From: Pseudarthrobacter phenanthrenivorans
GTDB lineage: Bacteria; Actinomycetota; Actinomycetes; Actinomycetales; Micrococcaceae
NCBI RefSeq assembly: GCF_000813845.1
Contig: NZ_JWTB01000014.1
Coordinates: 124,001 to 188,000, forward strand
DNA: 64,000 bases
Direction of reading: 5' to 3'
Below the pieces are notes generated by a model. It was given only the letters and a program-made list of their open reading frames with translations, was not told where the DNA came from and ran no database searches. The position numbers and the translations under genes are program-made. Positions within the stretch are counted from its first letter, which is position 1. Each line of letters starts with the position of its first letter. This document shows positions 36,189-45,484 of this stretch, in pieces.

Positions 36189-37109
36189 CTACGGTGCCTC
36201 CACCGGGAAGAAAACGCGCGGGTCCTGCAGGAGGGCGGGGTAGGCGAACGCAGAACGGTCGATGATCTCCAGGACGTCGAAGTTCCTGCCGAACCGGCCA
36301 TCATCAAGGGTGATGGGACGGCCCACGACGTGTCCCAATGCGAACCTGGACCCGTTCTCGAAGGGGACCGCCACGGGCGTCTTTCCGGGAAGGGTCCGGA
36401 AAGCCTCTTCCTGCGCAAGCCGCTTGCGGGTGGGCTTCTTTGCCTGCGGCTTCGGGGGCGCCTTCTTCGGGGCGCGGGAAGGACGTCGGGACCCGTCGTC
36501 CACATAAACGGGGGAGTACCCGTCATCCCCGCCGGCCATGGCTGCCGCCTCGGCAGCCTTGCGGTTCACCGGTGGCAGCGCCACCGTGTTGAGCGACTGG
36601 GGATCGACCTCGTCGTACGGCTCCCGCAGGATCCACAGGATGTCTCCCTCAGGCTCCTGCGGGAGAAACTCATGGCGCGGCTCCGGCCAGACATAGTCCA
36701 TGTCTGGAATCGCATCCGTAAAGACAGACGTGTAGAACTTGGGTTCCTTGTGGACCAGCTTGGACCGGTGGCTGAGGTGGAAGTCGGGATCCCCGAGCCA
36801 CGGCGGCATGACAATCTTCGCGGCATAGTCGGGGTGGGCAGCCTGCGGGGCGAACTCGGCGATGTTCGCCCGGGTGTTGTCGGGGTGGCCCCGTTCGATC
36901 CATTCATCCACCATGGCCAGCCCATACATGGTGAGCGCGGGCACGTGGCCCATCCACATGCGGATCGCAGGGTGCGTCTGCCACCCATAGCCGGGAATCA
37001 CCAGGGCGCGGAGGGTCTGCAGCGCTTCAACCCGCTGCTTGCCCAGCCGTGCTGTGTCCAGGGCTTTGGCGCTTTGGCGGAAGTCAGGGTACGGGAGGAA
37101 GGTTTGCAT
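36189..37109 (-). CDS. MSMEG_6728-type protein, T4 endonuclease V-like N-domain
   Basis: The 306-residue protein begins MQTFLPYPDFRQSAKALD and then RLGKQRVEALQTLRAL, a pattern shared by the pyrimidine-dimer DNA glycosylase (T4 endonuclease V) fold and by the MSMEG_6728 family. A long middle region, a Lys/Pro/Ala-rich linker (APKKAPPKPQAKKPTRKR) and a C-terminal beta domain follow. DNA repair or nucleic-acid binding is inferred only from the N-terminal pattern. A promoter with TTGGAA, 17 bp and CAGACT ends six bases before the ATG. The SDR gene follows in the same operon. Confidence 0.7.
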   Translation of the reverse strand: MQTFLPYPDFRQSAKALDTARLGKQRVEALQTLRALVIPGYGWQTHPAIRMWMGHVPALTMYGLAMVDEWIERGHPDNTRANIAEFAPQAAHPDYAAKIVMPPWLGDPDFHLSHRSKLVHKEPKFYTSVFTDAIPDMDYVWPEPRHEFLPQEPEGDILWILREPYDEVDPQSLNTVALPPVNRKAAEAAAMAGGDDGYSPVYVDDGSRRPSRAPKKAPPKPQAKKPTRKRLAQEEAFRTLPGKTPVAVPFENGSRFALGHVVGRPITLDDGRFGRNFDVLEIIDRSAFAYPALLQDPRVFFPVEAP

Positions 37110-37115
37110 CTATTC

Positions 37116-37144
37116 AGTCTGACGGCATGCGGCGGATGTTCCAA
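37116..37144 (-). promoter_or_regulatory. Promoter TTGGAA-N17-CAGACT, leaderless start
   Basis: On the minus strand the -35 TTGGAA (37139-37144) and -10 CAGACT (37116-37121) are spaced by 17 bp. The -10 ends six bases before the ATG at 37109. This is the most complete example of the leaderless pattern in the window. Confidence 0.55.
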
Positions 37145-37265
37145 TTACAGTGCGCGGGACCACGCACGGCACCGGGTGCTGTCCAAATAGTGGACGCATA
37201 CATACGGCTCCCAGGTTAAACCACTAAGATCACCGCAACCACCCCCGCGTTTTGGAAGCTCTCTC

Positions 37266-37853
37266 ATGACATCTACACCTGACAAAGCCGTCGACCATGT
37301 CCCCGCTGCCCTGCCCCGGTACGGGCAGATGCTGGGCCCTGAAGCCCAGGGAATCCTGGTTCTTGACGAGTTCACCATCGATCCTGCCGCGGCCCGGAAG
37401 GACCAGCACCGCTTCCGCGACGGCATGGCTACCGTCGCCAGGACGGTCCGCCGCATTGCTGCCCTCCGGGTGGTGATCGCGCTCGTGGCCATCGGCAACC
37501 TGCCGCTCTTCCTGCTCTCCAGCGGCTGGTGGATCTACGGTGTTTCGCTCACGCTCGTCGTCGCCGTGCACACCGCCGTCACGCTGCTCAACCGGCACGA
37601 GCCGCGGCTCAAGCAGCGGTCCGCCCTTGAACTGCACATGCACCGCGAACGCAGCGCCAACTACCGCAAGGTCCGGGACGCCGTGAAGTACATGATCGAC
37701 ACCCCCAGCCGGATGAACGAGCACCTCTACCTTGAGCTGCTCGCCGTAAAGCGGGTCGCCCTGAACCTTGCGCACGGCACCGTCGCGCTGCTGGACACCA
37801 GCGATGAATCCGCATGGAAGGTGCGGATCGTCCGGGAGCTGCACGCCAGCTGA
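37266..37853 (+). CDS. Hypothetical protein with two membrane helices
   Basis: The 195-residue protein has a polar N-terminus (about 65 residues), two adjacent membrane helices (about 68-110; VVIALVAIGNLPLFLL and WWIYGVSLTLVVAVHTAVTLL) and a cytoplasmic helical C-terminus rich in Arg/Lys/Glu. Both ends are probably cytoplasmic. I do not recognise the family. It is followed by a strong terminator and stands alone. Confidence 0.65.
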   Translation: MTSTPDKAVDHVPAALPRYGQMLGPEAQGILVLDEFTIDPAAARKDQHRFRDGMATVARTVRRIAALRVVIALVAIGNLPLFLLSSGWWIYGVSLTLVVAVHTAVTLLNRHEPRLKQRSALELHMHRERSANYRKVRDAVKYMIDTPSRMNEHLYLELLAVKRVALNLAHGTVALLDTSDESAWKVRIVRELHAS

Positions 37854-37901
37854 TATCCCTGCCCTGGCCGCTTCCTGCGGCAGGAAAGAAGGAATTAAAG
37901 A

Positions 37902-37946
37902 ACGACGCCGGCACATCCCTCGTGGGGGTGTGCCGGCGTCGTCTTT
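37902..37946 (+). terminator. Rho-independent terminator
   Basis: Perfect 14-bp arms (ACGACGCCGGCACA and complement) with extra C/G pairs near the loop are followed by CTTTT. It closes the transcript of the gene ending at 37853. Confidence 0.9.
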
Positions 37947-38035
37947 TGGTCAACGGAATTTGTCTATCGCCGACCTGTCTGTGTCGCCTTTGCAAGGCGG
38001 AAGCGGGCCAAGCCGCTGGATACGGTCAACGACCA

Positions 38036-38812
<777 letters not shown>

Positions 38813-38814
38813 TC

Positions 38815-38834
38815 AAAAAGCCCGCCTGGCGGGC
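38815..38834 (-). terminator. Hairpin with U-tract at the 5' end of the Rpf leader
   Basis: On the minus strand GCCCGC-CAG-GCGGGC is followed by TTTTT. It looks like an intrinsic terminator, but it lies upstream of the Rpf gene and just after its best promoter. It could be an attenuator or a 5'-stabilising hairpin. Confidence 0.6.
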
Positions 38835-38975
38835 ATGTATTTCACGCTAGGTCATCGTTTGGGTGTTATCAAATCGGGATACCGGCAGGCGTGGCGCCGT
38901 GGTGCACGGGGCCCCGTGTCCCGCGGGGAAGCATCCGCCCGGATTGCCCAGAAGGCACAAACCCGGGAGGGGCAC

Positions 38976-38981
38976 TATCCT
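38976..38981 (+). promoter_or_regulatory. -10-like TATCCT six bases before add
   Basis: TATCCT-N6-ATG places the expected transcription start at the A of the add start codon. No Shine-Dalgarno sequence is present there. Confidence 0.5.
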
Positions 38982-38987
38982 GACCGG

Positions 38988-40049
38988 ATGGACAACTTTG
39001 CCGGCGGCAGCACCATGCCCGAAAACGAAACGGATTCTGCGGAACCCGCAGCCCCTGCCCAGCCCCTCCCGGTGACCGAACTTCACCTGCATATCGAGGG
39101 CACGCTGCAGCCGGAGCTCATCTTTGACCTGGCCCGGCGCAACGGCATTGCCCTGCCGTATTCGGGCCTGGATGAACTCCGCGAAAAGTATGAGTTCACG
39201 GACCTCCAGTCCTTCCTTGACCTCTACTACGCCAACATGGCCGTGCTGCAAACCGAGCAGGATTTTGCGGACATGACCCGTGCCTACCTGGAGCGGGCGG
39301 CCGCCGCCGGGGTCCGGCACGCGGAAATCATGATGGATCCGCAGGCCCACCTATCAAGGGGCGTTCCCCTCGAAGCCTGCGTCAGGGGCGTTGCCTCGGT
39401 GCTTGCCACATCGGAGCAGGACTACGGAATCTCCACCATCCTGATCGCGGCCTTCCTGCGCGACCTGCCCGAGGATTCCGCGCTGGAGGTCCTGGACCGC
39501 CTGCTGGCCATGGATGCGCCGATCGGCGCCATCGGCCTGGACTCGGCCGAAGTGGGGAACCCGCCGTCGAAGTTTGAGCGGCTCTATGCGAAGGCGCGCG
39601 AGGCCGGGCTGCGGCTGACGGCGCACGCCGGGGAAGAGGGCCCGGCGTCGTACATCACGGAGGCCCTGGACATCCTGGGTGTGGAGCGGATCGACCACGG
39701 CATCCGCTGCATGGACGACCCCGACCTGGTGGAGCGGCTCGTGGACGCACGGATCCCCCTGACGGTCTGCCCGTTGTCCAACGTCCGCCTGCGGACCGTC
39801 GACACCCTGGCCGACCATCCCCTACCTGCGATGCTCGCCGCGGGACTCAATGTTTCCGTGAACAGCGACGACCCTGCCTACTTCGGCGGCTACGTGGACG
39901 ACAACTTCACCCAGCTCACCGCCGTCTTTGACCTCTCCGACTTCGACAGGGCCCGGCTGGCCGCGAATTCCATCCATTCCTCCTTTGCTTCGGAGGAACG
40001 GAAGGCGGAACTGCTGGCCGAGCTGAACGGCCGGGAAGTGTCCGACTGA
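38988..40049 (+). CDS. add: Adenosine deaminase-family protein (adenosine or adenine deaminase)
   Basis: The 353-residue zinc enzyme has the metal motif ELHLHIEGTL, the catalytic HAGEEG, the later His in IDHGIR and the SDDPAYF motif with zinc-binding Asp. The segment FTDLQSFLDLYYANMAVLQTEQDF resembles bacterial members shown to prefer adenine over adenosine, so the substrate is uncertain. I chose ATG 38988 because of the leaderless promoter; an upstream frame is open without support. It would produce hypoxanthine or inosine in purine salvage. It is monocistronic. Confidence 0.88.
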   Translation: MDNFAGGSTMPENETDSAEPAAPAQPLPVTELHLHIEGTLQPELIFDLARRNGIALPYSGLDELREKYEFTDLQSFLDLYYANMAVLQTEQDFADMTRAYLERAAAAGVRHAEIMMDPQAHLSRGVPLEACVRGVASVLATSEQDYGISTILIAAFLRDLPEDSALEVLDRLLAMDAPIGAIGLDSAEVGNPPSKFERLYAKAREAGLRLTAHAGEEGPASYITEALDILGVERIDHGIRCMDDPDLVERLVDARIPLTVCPLSNVRLRTVDTLADHPLPAMLAAGLNVSVNSDDPAYFGGYVDDNFTQLTAVFDLSDFDRARLAANSIHSSFASEERKAELLAELNGREVSD

Positions 40050-40309
40050 CGGCTGCTGTGTCGGGCGCAACAGCCGGGCTGCGGGGCCGGTAAACTGGTG
40101 CCGCAGGCGTGTCCGGGAGTGCGGTGCGGCACCCATGCCGGCGCTTAAAGGGTTATGCAGACAGCCCTTACCCGAGACCTCAGCCTCACTTGCGGCATAA
40201 TCCGCTTCACAGTCGGTCACGACACGCAGAGTTAACCAATTAAAGTCGCGCGATTTAACGGGCAGTTGGCAAGATGCCTAAGACCGATCGCTTTTATATA
40301 AGGGGAATC

Positions 40310-41245
40310 ATGGCCAAGTCCACCGCAGAGAACACCTACCTTCGACTCAAGACCGTGCTGGATGTCCTGACCGAAGGCGTGTGGTCCGGCGATGCCCTGA
40401 ACGCCGGCCAGGTGCTGGCGGAAGCGACGGCCCGGGTGCCGTTCAACGAGCACGAGGCGGAACTTCTCAGCGGCGGAATCCCGCGGGGGCACAAGACGCT
40501 CACCTCGGCCACGGCCAAGCTGGTCAAGGCAGGCTGGCTGATCAAGGGCCGCTCGGGCTGGACCATCACCGAGGACGGCATGCGCGCCACGGTGGCCTTC
40601 CCTGACGCTGACTCCTTCGCGGCGGCGCTCGACGCCGGCACGCCGGTCCCCGCCGATACCCCGGTTCCCACGGCTCCCGAGGGCTTTGTCCGCCCGGTCT
40701 CCGCTGCAGCAGCAACGCTGGAGGTCCCCGCCAAGGAGGAAGCCCCGAAGAAGGCTGCCAGGAAGGCTCCGGCCAAGAAGGCCGCCTCCGCCGTGGGCAA
40801 GGCAGCCAAGGCCATCGAAGACGCCGTTGAGCCTGTGGTCAAGGCCGTCCGCAAGAAGTCCACCGCCAAAGACAAGGCCGGGACTGCACCTGCCGGGTCA
40901 TCCGCACCGGCAGAGCCGTTCGAGGACGCGGACGTCGAGACCCTGCCGCAGCCGGAGGCCGTGGCCGTGGCCGGTGACTTCAATACCATCCTGGGTGCCC
41001 CCGAGAACTGGGCGCCGCAGTACGACGAGGCCCAGATGGAGTTCGACTTCCTGGAACAGCTCTGGAAGAAGAGCGCCGAACTGCCGGCCGGGTACTACAC
41101 GTTCAAGATCGCCCTGAACCGTTCCTGGGCTGAGAACTACGGCGCCTTCGGCACGTTCGATGGCCCCAACCACGAACTGCACCACGCCGGCGGCACGGTG
41201 ACCATCCGCTATAACCACGCCACCCGCGACATCACCATCAACTAA
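40310..41245 (+). CDS. Winged-helix protein fused to a pullulanase X25-type carbohydrate domain
   Basis: The 311-residue protein starts at ATG 40310 after AGGGGAA; it has no signal peptide. Residues about 5-95 form a winged-helix-like domain (IPRGHKTLTSATAKLVKAGWLIKGRSGWTITEDG split by a turn), similar to Mrr N-terminal domains. Residues 141-190 are a Lys/Ala/Pro-rich histone-H1-like linker (KKAARKAPAKKAAS). Residues about 216-307 match the X25 module of bacterial pullulanases: VAVAGDFNTILGAPENWAPQYD, ALNRSWAENYGAFG and VTIRYNHATRDI. A cytoplasmic protein that may link DNA binding to alpha-glucan is inferred. The gap 40050-40309 shows nothing else. Confidence 0.75.
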   Translation: MAKSTAENTYLRLKTVLDVLTEGVWSGDALNAGQVLAEATARVPFNEHEAELLSGGIPRGHKTLTSATAKLVKAGWLIKGRSGWTITEDGMRATVAFPDADSFAAALDAGTPVPADTPVPTAPEGFVRPVSAAAATLEVPAKEEAPKKAARKAPAKKAASAVGKAAKAIEDAVEPVVKAVRKKSTAKDKAGTAPAGSSAPAEPFEDADVETLPQPEAVAVAGDFNTILGAPENWAPQYDEAQMEFDFLEQLWKKSAELPAGYYTFKIALNRSWAENYGAFGTFDGPNHELHHAGGTVTIRYNHATRDITIN

Positions 41246-41354
41246 CGGGTTGCCCTCCCGCCCAACCGGGTAGCGCCAACTGCCGTTCTGGAGGTTCCAG
41301 CACGCAGTTCCAGCGACCGCAGTTGGGCGGGGTGCAAGGTCCAGGAGGAGCAGC

Positions 41355-41666
41355 ATGGGCAGGCATGAACGCCCCCGGGATGACGCGGGCCAAGAGGCCG
41401 TACGCCTGGAGGCCCGGGTGTTCGGGATGGTCCAGGGTGTCGGCTTCCGGTACTGGACCATGGGCACCGCGGAGGAGCTCGGGTTGTCTGGTGAGGTGAA
41501 GAACCTCGACGACGGCTCGGTATCCGTTGTTGCCGAGGGGCCCGGGCCGCAGGTCCGGAAACTCCTGGACTGGTTGAATTCCGACCGGACGCCCGGCCGG
41601 GTGGAACGGGTGGACGACTCACTGTCGCAGGCCAGCGGCAGCTTCCGCGGCTTCCGCGTCCGCTGA
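41355..41666 (+). CDS. acyP: Acylphosphatase
   Basis: The 103-residue protein has the acylphosphatase core: [14 protein letters not shown] with the phosphate-binding loop and catalytic Arg, and [15 protein letters not shown] with the catalytic Asn. An extra N-terminal segment of about 17 residues is polar. The enzyme hydrolyses acyl phosphates such as carbamoyl phosphate. ATG 41355 follows AGGAGGAGC. Its stop lies two bases from that of the convergent nuclease-helicase gene. Confidence 0.92.
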   Translation: MGRHERPRDDAGQEAVRLEARVFGMVQGVGFRYWTMGTAEELGLSGEVKNLDDGSVSVVAEGPGPQVRKLLDWLNSDRTPGRVERVDDSLSQASGSFRGFRVR

Positions 41667-41668
41667 CA

Positions 41669-44600
41669 CTAATCCCGCTTTGCGCGGGCCCCGTCCTGGT
41701 TCCGCGGGCTGAGGCCGATGAAAGCCCCGAGCTCTTCGAGGGCCGCGGGTTTGTGCGGCATGTAGCTGGTGAGCTCAGGGGACCGGATGATCACGGCACG
41801 CCACTGCCCGCGGGACACCGCGACATTAATCCGGTTCCGGTTGAGCAGGAAATCCGCGCCCCTCGGGGCCTCCGCCACAGCCGAGCAGGCCATCGACACC
41901 AGCACCACCGGAGCCTCCTGGCCTTGGAACTTGTCCACCGTGCCTACCCGGACCTCCGGCAGACCGGCCTCCGCCAGGTGCCTGCGGATCAGGTGGACCT
42001 GCGCGTTGTAGGCAGCCACCACCAACATGTCCTGCTGTTCCAGCGGGCGCGGCTCCACCTCCGGGCCGCACCTCCACTTCAACCCCAGGTGGCGGCGGAC
42101 CTGGCGCACCACTTCCTCTGCTTCCTCCGTGGACGCCGTGGCGTTGCCGCTGTGGTCAACGAACACTGTCTCGACACCGGGAGGCAGCTCCTCAAGTATC
42201 CGCTGGGATGCCGCAGGAGCAGACTTCAGCTTCCCCTCGTAGCTGAGGGTTGACACCGCACGGCACAGTTCCGGATGCATGCGCCAGGTGTCGGCCAGGA
42301 AGTAGCCGAGGGTGGCCGGAAGGGTGGCGTGTCCCGCTGCGAGCCAGCCGAGGGCGGACTCGTCCACGGGTTCCGGATGGGCGCCCTGGGTGACTTGGGG
42401 GAGTTGCTGGGGGTCACCCAGCAGGAGCAGCCGCGTCCCCGCCCGGCTCACGGCCAAGGTGTTGGCCAGCGAGAACTGGCCGGCTTCATCGATGACCAGG
42501 AGGTCCAGGGACCCGGGCGGAACTTCCTTGCCGGTCATGGTCCATGCGGTTCCGCCAACCAGGCAGCCGCCGGGGGAGGAGAGCAGGCGCGCCACATCGC
42601 CTTCCGCCGTGAGGGTCCACGGAACCGGGTGGGGTGCAGCCAGTTTCTTGCCTACCCGCTGTGCGTCCACCCCGCCGGTTTCGATGGCGCGGCACAGCAG
42701 GTTCTCCACCACGTTGTGTGACTGGGCCACCACCCCGATCTTCCAGCCTTTCGCCACCAGCCGGCCGATGACGTGCGCGCCAACGTAGGTCTTCCCCGTC
42801 CCCGGAGGTCCCTGGACGGCCAGGTACGAGCGGTCCAGGTCCAGCAGCGACCCGGTGATGGCACCGGCATAATCTGCGGCACCGTCCTCGCCGTGCCGGA
42901 CGGCCGCCGGGCCCGGGAGGGAACGGAACCGCGGCGGCAGCTTGCGCAGGATGTCCACGCCCGGCTGCGCAGGCAGCGACGGTGCGGAAGCGCCTACGGC
43001 GCGGGCAATCTCCGTGATGGAGGCTTCGATGCTGGCCGTTGCCAGCGGCTGGTCCTCGGTCAGCGCCACGGGGAAATGGGGATATGCGGCAACCTTCCGC
43101 GTTTCCCGTTCAGCGATAGTGACCAGTTGTTCCGGGCTGTCCTGCGCCGCCTCGAGCCCGCTGATCCTGGTGCCAAACGTGTAGGACCTGGTTCCGGGTG
43201 CGGCCTCCGGGTTCGTCCCATCGGGACCCGGAGCGTCGTACAGCCGGCACCAGGTGGAGTCCGCACGGAAATCCGAGCCCTCGGTCATGGTGCCGCGGAG
43301 TCGCAGGACGCGGGTGCGCATCCGTTCCCGTGGCTTGGCCAACGCCCAGTCGGAAACCACTTCCGCGGATGACACCACGAACACGTTCCTCTGGTCGGAC
43401 CAGCTCTCCAGCGGGGCCTCGACCCGGTCGAAGTGCTGCCACCAGAACTGCTTGCGTTCGCGTCGGTGGTATCCGGTGGCGGCCGCCACCATGGCGATGG
43501 CGCGCTCATCATTGGTCCAGGGCCGGTTGTCCGGCAGTCCGGCAAGGAACCGGCGCAGCCTTTCGTGCTCCGGGGATTCTTCCCTGCCGGCCGCGGCCTC
43601 GTCCTTCCCTCCCGCGGGAAGTCCAGCGGACCGGTCGGGGAAGTCGGCGGCGGGAGCGGCACCGCCAGGATGGCCGGGTGCGGACCCGGCCTGCTGCCCC
43701 ACCTCCAGCAACCAGTCGCGAAGGCGCAGCGTGGAAAGGCAGTCGTAGCGGTTGTAGTCTGAAATCGAGGCCAGGATGGTGTCGGCTTCTGCCCTCCGCC
43801 CCTCGTCCCGCGCGGCACAGTAGGCGGCATAGGCCACCACCGATGCGCCGGCGTCCTTGACGTCCCCGGACCTGAGGTTGCCACCCATGTAAAGCGGTTC
43901 GAGCTTCTTGATGGAGTACGACGCTTCGGAGATGCGGACGGAATGCCGCACGGTGGCGTACAGGTCCACCAGCAGTCCCTGCCGGAGCCAGTCGTCCACG
44001 GTGTCCTCGCCCGCCTGGTGGGCGAGGGACAGGTTCCGGAGCGCCGTCTTTTCGTAGGGGGCGTAGTGGTAGACATGCATGTCCGGGTACCGGGCCCGGC
44101 GCTTCTCCACGTACTCCAGGAAGTCCAGGAAGGCGCGACGTTCCCCGGACCGGGAGTGTGCCCAGAAGGGCCGGAATACAGGATCTCCGTCGGCGCCCGC
44201 AGCGGGCGCTTCGATGACGCCGAAGAGGTACTCGATGCCCCAGACGCCGGTGGCGGGGTCCTGCCAGAGGGGGTCGCCCTCAAAATCAAAGAAGATGTCG
44301 CCAGGGCTCGGAGCGGGCAGTGATCCGATCGTGTTGTCCGGCAGCACGGTGTAGGCTACCGTGTGCGGCTGGCCGTCCTTGCTGAACGTCCGCGAGCCTG
44401 ACGGCTGCTCCAGCCCCAGCTGCATCCGCGCCTGGGCACGAAGCCGTGCGACGGAGTTCTTTGCTTCGGCGGCGGGGAGGGCAGCCAGGTCATCAATGGT
44501 GGTGATTTTGGCTGCGTGAAGCTTCCGCCGCTGGACAACGGACATGCCTGCCACCATCAACAGGTCCCGGTGCAGCTTGACCTGTTCAGCGCAGTAATCG

Positions 44601-45346
44601 CATCGCCCGCAGTGCACGATGCCGGGCTGTTGCCACTGCACCGCTGCCCCGGCGGCACGGTGGTTGGCCGTGAGCTGGCGGAAGCGCCGGCGTCGTTCCC
44701 GGAACACGGGCAGCAGGTCCGCCAGCGAGTGGGTGCTCCGCAGCCAGTCGTCGCCGACGCGGGTGCCCAGCACCAGCGTGACCACGGGGGAGGGCTCCAG
44801 TCCCATGCCGATGAGCTGGTCGCCGTAGGCGGCGAGCTGAAGGAGCGCCCCGACCTTGGCATGCCGGGCAAGCTTGGTGTCCCACACCTCATAGCGGCCG
44901 GGGTTGCCTGTGCCGGCGGCCTCGTTCACCAGGAAATCCGCGTAGCCGAGGAATTCCCCGTCGAAGAAGGTGGCCTGGAAGACGACGTCGGCACCGGACC
45001 TGAGGGCGAGCTCGGTTTCGGCGTGCCGGGCCTGCAGCTCGCCGCGCAGGGCGGGGCCACGCTCCAGCGAGTACACGCCTGCCGCGCGGCTGGCATCCCA
45101 CTCGCCGTACTTCGCCACCAGGCTGGCCAGGACGGTGCGCTCATGCCGGTCACCGAGTTCACCGGCGCGCTTTTGCATCTCGTCGACGGGGAACTCCGGC
45201 TTGGGAGTCCGTCCCAGTTTTTCGTCCAGGACCCGGAGCGTGCGGTACTCACACTCGGATGCAGCCACCAGGTCGCTGGCCGAAAACACCAGGTCCGGCG
45301 GGGCGGCGGACCCGGCGTCAGCGCCGGCAGAGTCGAGCAGAAACAC
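41669..45346 (-). CDS. RecB-like nuclease / RNase H-like / superfamily 1 helicase fusion (TM0106 type)
   Basis: The 1225-residue protein starts at GTG 45346 after GGGAGG. The N-terminal third is a RecB/Cas4-like nuclease with DFLVNEAAG and KLARHAKVGALLQL and a Cys-rich patch HCGRCDYC. Residues about 345-560 form an RNase H-like exonuclease domain (DIFFDFEGDPLW...HVYHYAPYEKTAL). The C-terminal half is an Upf1-type helicase: Walker A QGPPGTGKTYVGA, Walker B LLVIDEAGQFS, GDPQQLPQV, TVDKFQGQEAPVV and NVAVSRGQ. Such fusions are widespread in actinobacteria; processing of nucleic acid ends in repair or defence is inferred. Confidence 0.85.
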   Translation of the reverse strand: MFLLDSAGADAGSAAPPDLVFSASDLVAASECEYRTLRVLDEKLGRTPKPEFPVDEMQKRAGELGDRHERTVLASLVAKYGEWDASRAAGVYSLERGPALRGELQARHAETELALRSGADVVFQATFFDGEFLGYADFLVNEAAGTGNPGRYEVWDTKLARHAKVGALLQLAAYGDQLIGMGLEPSPVVTLVLGTRVGDDWLRSTHSLADLLPVFRERRRRFRQLTANHRAAGAAVQWQQPGIVHCGRCDYCAEQVKLHRDLLMVAGMSVVQRRKLHAAKITTIDDLAALPAAEAKNSVARLRAQARMQLGLEQPSGSRTFSKDGQPHTVAYTVLPDNTIGSLPAPSPGDIFFDFEGDPLWQDPATGVWGIEYLFGVIEAPAAGADGDPVFRPFWAHSRSGERRAFLDFLEYVEKRRARYPDMHVYHYAPYEKTALRNLSLAHQAGEDTVDDWLRQGLLVDLYATVRHSVRISEASYSIKKLEPLYMGGNLRSGDVKDAGASVVAYAAYCAARDEGRRAEADTILASISDYNRYDCLSTLRLRDWLLEVGQQAGSAPGHPGGAAPAADFPDRSAGLPAGGKDEAAAGREESPEHERLRRFLAGLPDNRPWTNDERAIAMVAAATGYHRRERKQFWWQHFDRVEAPLESWSDQRNVFVVSSAEVVSDWALAKPRERMRTRVLRLRGTMTEGSDFRADSTWCRLYDAPGPDGTNPEAAPGTRSYTFGTRISGLEAAQDSPEQLVTIAERETRKVAAYPHFPVALTEDQPLATASIEASITEIARAVGASAPSLPAQPGVDILRKLPPRFRSLPGPAAVRHGEDGAADYAGAITGSLLDLDRSYLAVQGPPGTGKTYVGAHVIGRLVAKGWKIGVVAQSHNVVENLLCRAIETGGVDAQRVGKKLAAPHPVPWTLTAEGDVARLLSSPGGCLVGGTAWTMTGKEVPPGSLDLLVIDEAGQFSLANTLAVSRAGTRLLLLGDPQQLPQVTQGAHPEPVDESALGWLAAGHATLPATLGYFLADTWRMHPELCRAVSTLSYEGKLKSAPAASQRILEELPPGVETVFVDHSGNATASTEEAEEVVRQVRRHLGLKWRCGPEVEPRPLEQQDMLVVAAYNAQVHLIRRHLAEAGLPEVRVGTVDKFQGQEAPVVLVSMACSAVAEAPRGADFLLNRNRINVAVSRGQWRAVIIRSPELTSYMPHKPAALEELGAFIGLSPRNQDGARAKRD

Positions 45347-45451
45347 GGGGCCTCCCGAACTGTTCGCGGGCCCGGGACGTTTCCCCGGCCTGGCTCAAAC
45401 GTAGCAAGAGGGGCTGACAAAGCAGCACGTTGCCCCTGCCGGGGTTTCCTG

Positions 45452-45484
45452 CCTGGCCTGCCGCCCAGGGGCCATCAGGCCAGG
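45452..45484 (-). terminator. Hairpin at the end of the GntR gene
   Basis: Perfect 9-bp arms CCTGGCCTG (45452-45460) and CAGGCCAGG (45476-45484) lie at the 3' end of the regulator gene. There is no U-tract, so it may be a weak terminator or processing site. Confidence 0.4.
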
